10,544 nucleotides of DNA from Chlamydiales bacterium (lineage in GTDB: Bacteria > Chlamydiota > Chlamydiia > Chlamydiales > JAACFD01), in contig JAACFD010000046.1 in NCBI GenBank assembly GCA_009937555.1, forward strand, positions 1 through 10,544, in the 5' to 3' direction. Both the position numbers and the translations under genes were made by a program. The number at the start of each line of letters is the position of its first letter. The stretch's first letter is position 1. This document shows positions 6,534 to 10,544 of the stretch, in pieces. The notes below the pieces were generated by a model. The model ran no database searches and was not told the origin of the DNA. It saw nothing but the letters and a program-made list of their open reading frames with translations.

Positions 6534-7466
6534 ATGAGTACTTATTCTAATGATTTACGTTCTTTTGACGCACCCAAGAATTTAAAAACACTGATTATAA
6601 TAACAGCTGTTACTAGCCTTTTATCAGTCTTGCTAACCCCATTATTTCAAAAGTACCTTCAACTCCCTGGCCCTCAGTATTATCTATCGCTCTCCGCATC
6701 GGGCTTACTAGACTTAATGATCTGGCAACCATTTACTTATATCTTTGTACAAAAAGCTCCGCAAGGCATAGATTTTAACTTTATCATCCATCTAGTGTTT
6801 AATACCTATTTATTGTGGGTGCTTGGCTCATCAATCTGCAATGAAATAGGTGAAAAAACCTTCTTCAGATTTTACTTTTACCTAAGCGCTCTTACAGGCT
6901 GCCTGCTTTCTTTAGCTATTATAGGCCTTGGGCTTAATGGTAGCCTTGCAAGCAACACAAGCAGCTTAATTGGACTACTTATTATCTGGAGCATGCTGTA
7001 CCCTGAAATGGAAGTACTATTATTCATGACTTTCCCTGTAAAAGTGAAGTACTTAGCTGCTGTCTGGCTTCTTGCCTCAATACTTATTAATTTATCGAGT
7101 GGCAATTTAGTTCCTGTTTTTGCTTATAGTTTTTCTAGCACAATTGCTTACAGCTTTGGAGTTCTTTCACTCAACCTAGATAGCCCATTTGAAAGCCTGC
7201 ACTTCTTAGACCGATTTATGAGAAAAGGCTTAAGCTGGCCTAAAACTTCGTCAACCAGCAGCCCTTATGAAGGACCACAGCAATACGAAAACCAAAAGAT
7301 TGTTTCTATAGAGCCTCAGTTAGAGCAAGAAACTGAAGCTGATGATATTTTCATTGATCGCATGCTAGCCAAAATTTCTAAGGAAGGTAAAGCATCCTTA
7401 AGCTGGGAAGAGCGGACAAGGCTAAGGCGAATATCTAAAAAGTCACCCAAGAACTTTGATTTATAA
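6534..7466 (+). CDS. Rhomboid-family membrane protein, probably without protease activity
   Basis: This is an integral membrane protein with about six hydrophobic segments between residues 18 and 212. The rhomboid fold is suggested by HLVFNTYLLWVLGSSI (86-101), an F-rich helix ending in ALTGCL (119-124), and NTSSLIGLL (141-149) followed by YPEMEV, which lines up with the usual GASG-xxx-GL...FP segment. A Ser remains at the expected nucleophile position (S143 or S144), but the sixth helix, which normally carries an AH(L)GG motif, reads AYSFSSTIAYSFG (197-209) and has no His. It is therefore likely to be a catalytically dead rhomboid (inference). After a Ser/Pro-rich linker, the cytoplasmic tail IDRMLAKISKEGKASLSWEE (274-293) resembles the DUF6576 tail found on many bacterial rhomboids. 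The pentapeptide-repeat gene starts 3 bp downstream. The start is preceded only by a weak AGAG. Confidence 0.75.
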   Translation: MSTYSNDLRSFDAPKNLKTLIIITAVTSLLSVLLTPLFQKYLQLPGPQYYLSLSASGLLDLMIWQPFTYIFVQKAPQGIDFNFIIHLVFNTYLLWVLGSSICNEIGEKTFFRFYFYLSALTGCLLSLAIIGLGLNGSLASNTSSLIGLLIIWSMLYPEMEVLLFMTFPVKVKYLAAVWLLASILINLSSGNLVPVFAYSFSSTIAYSFGVLSLNLDSPFESLHFLDRFMRKGLSWPKTSSTSSPYEGPQQYENQKIVSIEPQLEQETEADDIFIDRMLAKISKEGKASLSWEERTRLRRISKKSPKNFDL

Positions 7467-7469
7467 GCG

Positions 7470-8033
7470 ATGCTAAAAGACCAACAAGACTTCCATAAAG
7501 AAGACTTTTCTGAAGCCTCCTTTGAAAAAACTACTTTTCAAGACTGTCAGTTTACCAATTGCACCTTTAATGAGACCAATCTAAGCAATTGTCAATTTTT
7601 AAACTGTAACTTCAAACAATGCCAGCTAAGCCTTCTGAAGTTAACTCAAAGTCAATTTAGAGAAGTTTCTTTTATTGATTGCAAGCTAAACGCCCTAAAC
7701 TTTTTTGATTGCGTTAATCGTTTTTTCTCTATTAGTGCTAAGAATACAGTATTTGAATCTTGTAACTTCTCACACCTAAATATACCCAAAACTTCTTTTA
7801 AGGATTGCTCTTTAAAAAACTGTATTTTCAATGAAAACAATTTAGAAGGTTCTGACTTCTCTAACTCTGACTTATCTCATTCTACTTTCCATAAATGCAG
7901 GCTATCTAAGGCTAATTTTCAGCAATCAATCAATTACCTAATAGATCCCAGAAACAATGAGCTAAAAGGTGCTTATTTTACACTACCAGAAGCGCAAAAT
8001 CTGCTTCTAAGTTTAGATATCAACCTAAGCTAA
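7470..8033 (+). CDS. Pentapeptide-repeat protein, Qnr-like
   Basis: The 187-residue protein is almost entirely pentapeptide repeats, which fold as a right-handed quadrilateral beta-helix. Phe or Leu occupies nearly every fifth position: residues 13 to 78 in one register and 85 to 150 in another, with a shift at about 79-84. That gives two blocks of about 14 repeats, reminiscent of the two-domain Qnr fold. The C-terminal segment YLIDPRNNELKGAYFTLPEA (156-175) followed by LLLSLDI resembles the dimerisation end seen in Qnr/McbG-type proteins, which mimic DNA and protect gyrase. No signal peptide is visible, so it is probably cytoplasmic. All 11 Cys lie at the inward i-2 position of a repeat. It follows the rhomboid-like gene by 3 bp and probably shares its transcript. 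A gyrase-related role is an inference from fold only. Confidence 0.85.
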   Translation: MLKDQQDFHKEDFSEASFEKTTFQDCQFTNCTFNETNLSNCQFLNCNFKQCQLSLLKLTQSQFREVSFIDCKLNALNFFDCVNRFFSISAKNTVFESCNFSHLNIPKTSFKDCSLKNCIFNENNLEGSDFSNSDLSHSTFHKCRLSKANFQQSINYLIDPRNNELKGAYFTLPEAQNLLLSLDINLS

Positions 8034-8068
8034 CCTTACTATCTATAGCCAGTTCTATATAGGTTTTT
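8032..8068 (+). terminator. Candidate terminator between convergent genes
   Basis: An interrupted hairpin starts at the pentapeptide-protein stop: AACCT (8032-8036) pairs with AGGTT (8061-8065) and TATAG (8044-8048) pairs with CTATA (8055-8059), around a 6-base loop. It ends in TTTTT (8064-8068). The stem has an unequal internal loop (7 by 1), so strength is uncertain. Only 33 bp separate the two convergent genes, and this is the only T-tract structure in the gap. Confidence 0.35.
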
Positions 8069-9812
8069 AAGCTTTAAAGTCTTTAACACACCTAAAACCT
8101 AAGGTGGGATAGCAACGACTCTTTTGGTTAGCATTTCTGAAGGCAACTAGACAGTAAGGGGCATCATAGAGCCACGCTCCCCCCCTTACAACTTGAAGTT
8201 CTTGACTAAAGTGAGGATTTGAACTTTCATTTCCAGGGTATGGAGCATAACAACTATCAGTCCACTCCCAAACATTTCCAGCCATATCATATAAGCCATA
8301 AGCATTAGCTGGGTAAGACCCATTAGCAACTGTTTTATCACTCATAAAATTGGCGTTTGCCTTACTTATAGTATTACCCCAGGGGTATTTAGTTTCTGTT
8401 AAACCTCCCTTGGCTGCACATTCCCACTCTTGTTCTGTTGGAAGTCTAAGGCCAGCCCAATCACAATAAGCCTTTGCATCTTCAAGAGTAATCTGGGTAA
8501 CTGGATGGGCTTGAAAATCTTTAGGCAGAGGGTTACCAGTAGGATTCTTCCATGAAATCCCCTCTAAAACTTGCCATTGCCCATCAAGCCATATAGGAGC
8601 GCCTCCTCCTTTTTCAGCCTCTGTAACATAAGAGCTTGCCTTAACAAACTGTTCAAACTGAAAATTACTAACGCAAAATTTAGCTATATAAAACCCTTCT
8701 GTTTGGGAGATATGAATAGGCTTAGCATCTTCTCCACACTCTTCTGAGCCAACTAAAAACTCACCAGAAGGAATGTATACCATTCCCTTAGGGGTTAGGC
8801 TAAGTCTTTCAGAACCCTCTTCTCCTTCCTGGATAGGTAACTCTTTTTCTATGCTTTCTTTAGCTATTTCTGCCTGATGAAATTCAGGAAATGCAAGCTG
8901 CAGACGCTCAATAATTTCTGTGTAGCTAGCGTTTCTTTGTTGTGGACTAACTTGTAGGCACTCAAAACAAATTTCATCCCAGCATGGGTTAATGCCCTTT
9001 CTCTTTAAACTTACCTTTGGATTAAAGCCTTGAGGCAACTCTGATGTCAACATTTGATAAAGTAAGACACCTGTAGCATATAGATCAACACTCTCGTCAA
9101 CTACCCCATTTTCTTTTTGCTCAAGCGGCATATAGTCATACCTGCTATAAGCCCTTTTCAACATTGATTCTAGTATTGATTCATGGGGATTATCAAAATG
9201 TGTAATAAGCTCTTCCCATGCCAAAAGTTGTTGTATGGACACTTCATCCTCAAATAATGCGTAAGGCTGAAAGTCACTTAACTTAACCTCTATTGATAAA
9301 CCTAAATCTTGACTATTACCATAAGCTATCAAAATATTCTCAGGCTTTAAATTACCATGGCATATTCCATTATGGTTAGCATCTCTAAATTCCCTTGCCT
9401 CATTCAAGGCTTCTAAAATCTGTTTGAAGATATGATAAACCTGAAACTCTGATAACTTCCCGTTATGTCTCTCCATATACTGAATCAGGTTACACGATTT
9501 ACCTTCTCCATCATGAATAAAATCTTTAACTAAAAACCACAGATTGTCAAAGCGACCGGAGCCCAAAGGCCTATCTATATAAGTAGCGTTTAGCTGTCTT
9601 AAAAGAGCTGTTTGAGCATCTAGCCTTGGAAGCCAATCCATTGGCATCGTGTCTAAAATCATTAGAGTTTTTAAGACAAACTCTTTGTTTTGTACATTAT
9701 TTATAACATGATAACTAATTCCAGAGGGGCTGGCTCCTAAGATAGAGAGTACTTGGTAATCTCCAATAAACTCGCCTGGTTTTAGTACTCTTAACGTCTC
9801 TAAATCATTCAT
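8067..9812 (-). CDS. Pkn1-like fusion of Ser/Thr (pseudo)kinase and FGE-sulfatase-like domain
   Basis: The N-terminal half (about 18-308) is a eukaryotic-like Ser/Thr kinase domain. It has a Gly-loop LGASPSG (25-31), the ATP-anchoring Lys48 in FVLKTL, a catalytic loop CHGNLKPENIL (151-161), SDFQPY (179-184), MPLEQKENGVVDESVDLYATGVLLYQML (228-255) and a terminal Arg in SPQQR (289-293). The catalytic Asp of HRD is Asn154, the Gly-loop is degenerate and DFG is DFQ, so kinase activity is doubtful. After an acidic linker (310-338), residues 341-578 are an FGE/SUMF1-like domain (MVYIPSGEFLVGS, LRLPTEQEWECAA, NVWEWTDS, RGGAWLYDAPYC, LGFRCV). Only Cys554 of the two catalytic FGE cysteines is present; the other position is Tyr549. 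The kinase-FGE order and 581-residue length resemble chlamydial Pkn1 as I recall it. No transmembrane segment or signal peptide is seen. Its ATG overlaps the stop of the upstream glycosyltransferase by 4 bases (ATGA), implying coupled translation. Confidence 0.85.
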   Translation of the reverse strand: MNDLETLRVLKPGEFIGDYQVLSILGASPSGISYHVINNVQNKEFVLKTLMILDTMPMDWLPRLDAQTALLRQLNATYIDRPLGSGRFDNLWFLVKDFIHDGEGKSCNLIQYMERHNGKLSEFQVYHIFKQILEALNEAREFRDANHNGICHGNLKPENILIAYGNSQDLGLSIEVKLSDFQPYALFEDEVSIQQLLAWEELITHFDNPHESILESMLKRAYSRYDYMPLEQKENGVVDESVDLYATGVLLYQMLTSELPQGFNPKVSLKRKGINPCWDEICFECLQVSPQQRNASYTEIIERLQLAFPEFHQAEIAKESIEKELPIQEGEEGSERLSLTPKGMVYIPSGEFLVGSEECGEDAKPIHISQTEGFYIAKFCVSNFQFEQFVKASSYVTEAEKGGGAPIWLDGQWQVLEGISWKNPTGNPLPKDFQAHPVTQITLEDAKAYCDWAGLRLPTEQEWECAAKGGLTETKYPWGNTISKANANFMSDKTVANGSYPANAYGLYDMAGNVWEWTDSCYAPYPGNESSNPHFSQELQVVRGGAWLYDAPYCLVAFRNANQKSRCYPTLGFRCVKDFKA

Positions 9813-10544
9813 GATACCGCTCTTTTTGGCTGGTTTTTCTTCAAAGCTGCAACTTCTTTAGAACTTGAAAAGAAAAGGTAAAATAAAAAGTTTTTAACAC
9901 CAAAATAACGGACAATTACTTTCCATCTTTCCCAGACTTGAAATATATATCTATACTTCTGCCTCTTTGTAAAATACTCTATATCACAAAAATACCGACA
10001 GTCAATAAAGTAGTTAAAAGATTTATCATCTCCTTGCACAACTCTTGATAGCCAAGCCTGAAGGAAGTAAATTTCCAGATGAGACTTAAATAAGCCCAGG
10101 TCTTGGAAGACATCTCTTCTAAAAAAAATAGAGCATAAGCTCAGAGGAGTTTTGTCATAAAAAAGGCCCGCTGTAGTTAACTGACTAAGTCCGTTATTAA
10201 CCTCTTTTGAAGAGCTTAACCATTGCCCATCAAAAATAAGCTTGGGTTCTTTATGGTGAAATGCAAGATTTGCAATGTACTGTAGTAGATGAGAAAATAA
10301 AAAATACTCCCCAGGCTTTAAAAATACTAAGTACCTTCCTTTAGCAAACTTTACACCTCTATTGAACATACTCACTACGTTCTTAGCGGTAACAGAATAG
10401 TGGTAAATGGGGTAGGCTTTAAACTCATTAATCGTCTCAAGAGTTTGCTCAAACTCTCCACCATCTAATAAAACAACTTCAAAGTTTTTATAACTTTGCT
10501 CAAAGATTTTACCTAAGGTTAGGGTTAATCTTTCTTGGTTTCCT
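9809..10544 (-). CDS. GT2-type glycosyltransferase, 5' end beyond the window
   Basis: The reading frame has no stop up to the right edge, and no ATG occurs above a GTG at 10375, which lies inside the domain and is not a credible start. The visible 244 residues begin GNQERLTLTLGKIFEQSYKN and continue FEVVLLDGGEFEQTLETI. This is the classical GT-A opening in which SIxxQxYxNxEhhhhDGGSxDxT binds the nucleotide sugar. Then come VVSMFNRGVKFAKGRYLVFL and KPGEYF, the equivalent of the AMNxGhxxAxGxhhxFLNxxDxF metal-binding segment with Asp replaced by Glu. IFFRRDVFQDLGLF is another GT2 signature. By comparison only some 10-20 residues should be missing at the N-terminus. The C-terminus has a hydrophobic stretch (FGVKNFLFYLFF) near a basic end. 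The acceptor cannot be predicted; envelope polysaccharide or lipid is a guess. It is coupled to the downstream kinase-FGE gene. Confidence 0.8.
   Translation of the reverse strand, partial: GNQERLTLTLGKIFEQSYKNFEVVLLDGGEFEQTLETINEFKAYPIYHYSVTAKNVVSMFNRGVKFAKGRYLVFLKPGEYFLFSHLLQYIANLAFHHKEPKLIFDGQWLSSSKEVNNGLSQLTTAGLFYDKTPLSLCSIFFRRDVFQDLGLFKSHLEIYFLQAWLSRVVQGDDKSFNYFIDCRYFCDIEYFTKRQKYRYIFQVWERWKVIVRYFGVKNFLFYLFFSSSKEVAALKKNQPKRAVS

Noticed and set aside
7652..7840. Minus-strand frame antisense to the pentapeptide-repeat gene
   Set aside because: The regular five-residue periodicity on the plus strand proves the plus frame is the coding one.
7470..8033. DNA-level tandem repeat or CRISPR-like array in the pentapeptide gene
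   Set aside because: The repetition is at protein level with 15-bp periodicity and diverged codons; there are no identical repeats with unique spacers.
9809..10375. Glycosyltransferase starting at GTG 10375 as a complete 188-residue protein
   Set aside because: The frame stays open for 56 further codons to the window edge and those codons encode the conserved N-terminal GT2 motifs (QSYKNFEVVLLDGG). The GTG lies inside the domain, so the gene is simply cut by the window.

Overview
The window looks like an AT-rich chromosomal segment from a member of the Chlamydiota, more likely an environmental (Parachlamydia/Simkania-type) relative than a Chlamydia species. This is inferred from three things. 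The minus-strand gene order rpmE, prfA, prmC, ffh, rpsP, trmD is the order I recall from chlamydial genomes. TrmD carries a C-terminal VOC-like domain that gives it the roughly 350-residue length I recall for chlamydial TrmD. A kinase fused to a formylglycine-enzyme-like (SUMF1/FGE) domain has the architecture I recall for chlamydial Pkn1. No database search was possible, so the assignment rests on recognition.

Region 1 (1-5186, minus strand) is a translation and protein-export cluster. rpmE (ribosomal protein L31, zinc-free form) has its own good promoter and is followed by a strong intrinsic hairpin-plus-U-tract that ends just before the prfA start. Then come prfA (release factor 1), prmC (which methylates the Gln of the RF1 GGQ motif), ffh (SRP GTPase), rpsP (S16) and trmD (tRNA m1G37 methyltransferase). 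The ffh-rpsP-trmD genes are only 5-8 bp apart, and the rpsP ribosome binding site is built from the last two Gly codons of ffh. The usual next gene, rplS, would lie beyond the left edge.

Region 2 (5215-6384, minus strand) is a short-form malic enzyme. It is separated by a 149-bp divergent intergenic region from region 3 (6534-8033, plus strand), a two-gene unit. Its first gene encodes a rhomboid-fold membrane protein whose catalytic His seems to be lost and whose cytoplasmic tail is of the DUF6576 kind. Its second gene encodes a Qnr-like pentapeptide-repeat protein with a ladder of cysteines.

Region 4 (8067-10544, minus strand) is a translationally coupled pair. A GT2-type glycosyltransferase is cut by the right edge of the window, and its open frame continues to the last base. 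Its stop overlaps (ATGA) the start of a Pkn1-like kinase-FGE fusion. In that fusion both modules have lost canonical catalytic residues: HRD is HGN, DFG is DFQ, and only one of the two FGE cysteines remains.

No rRNA, tRNA, CRISPR array, transposon or phage gene was seen. The housekeeping half is ordinary in content but has some unusual residues at conserved motifs (Ffh G4 motif, TrmD knot loop). The accessory half (6534-10544) is marked by three proteins that keep a fold but seem to have lost or altered active sites.
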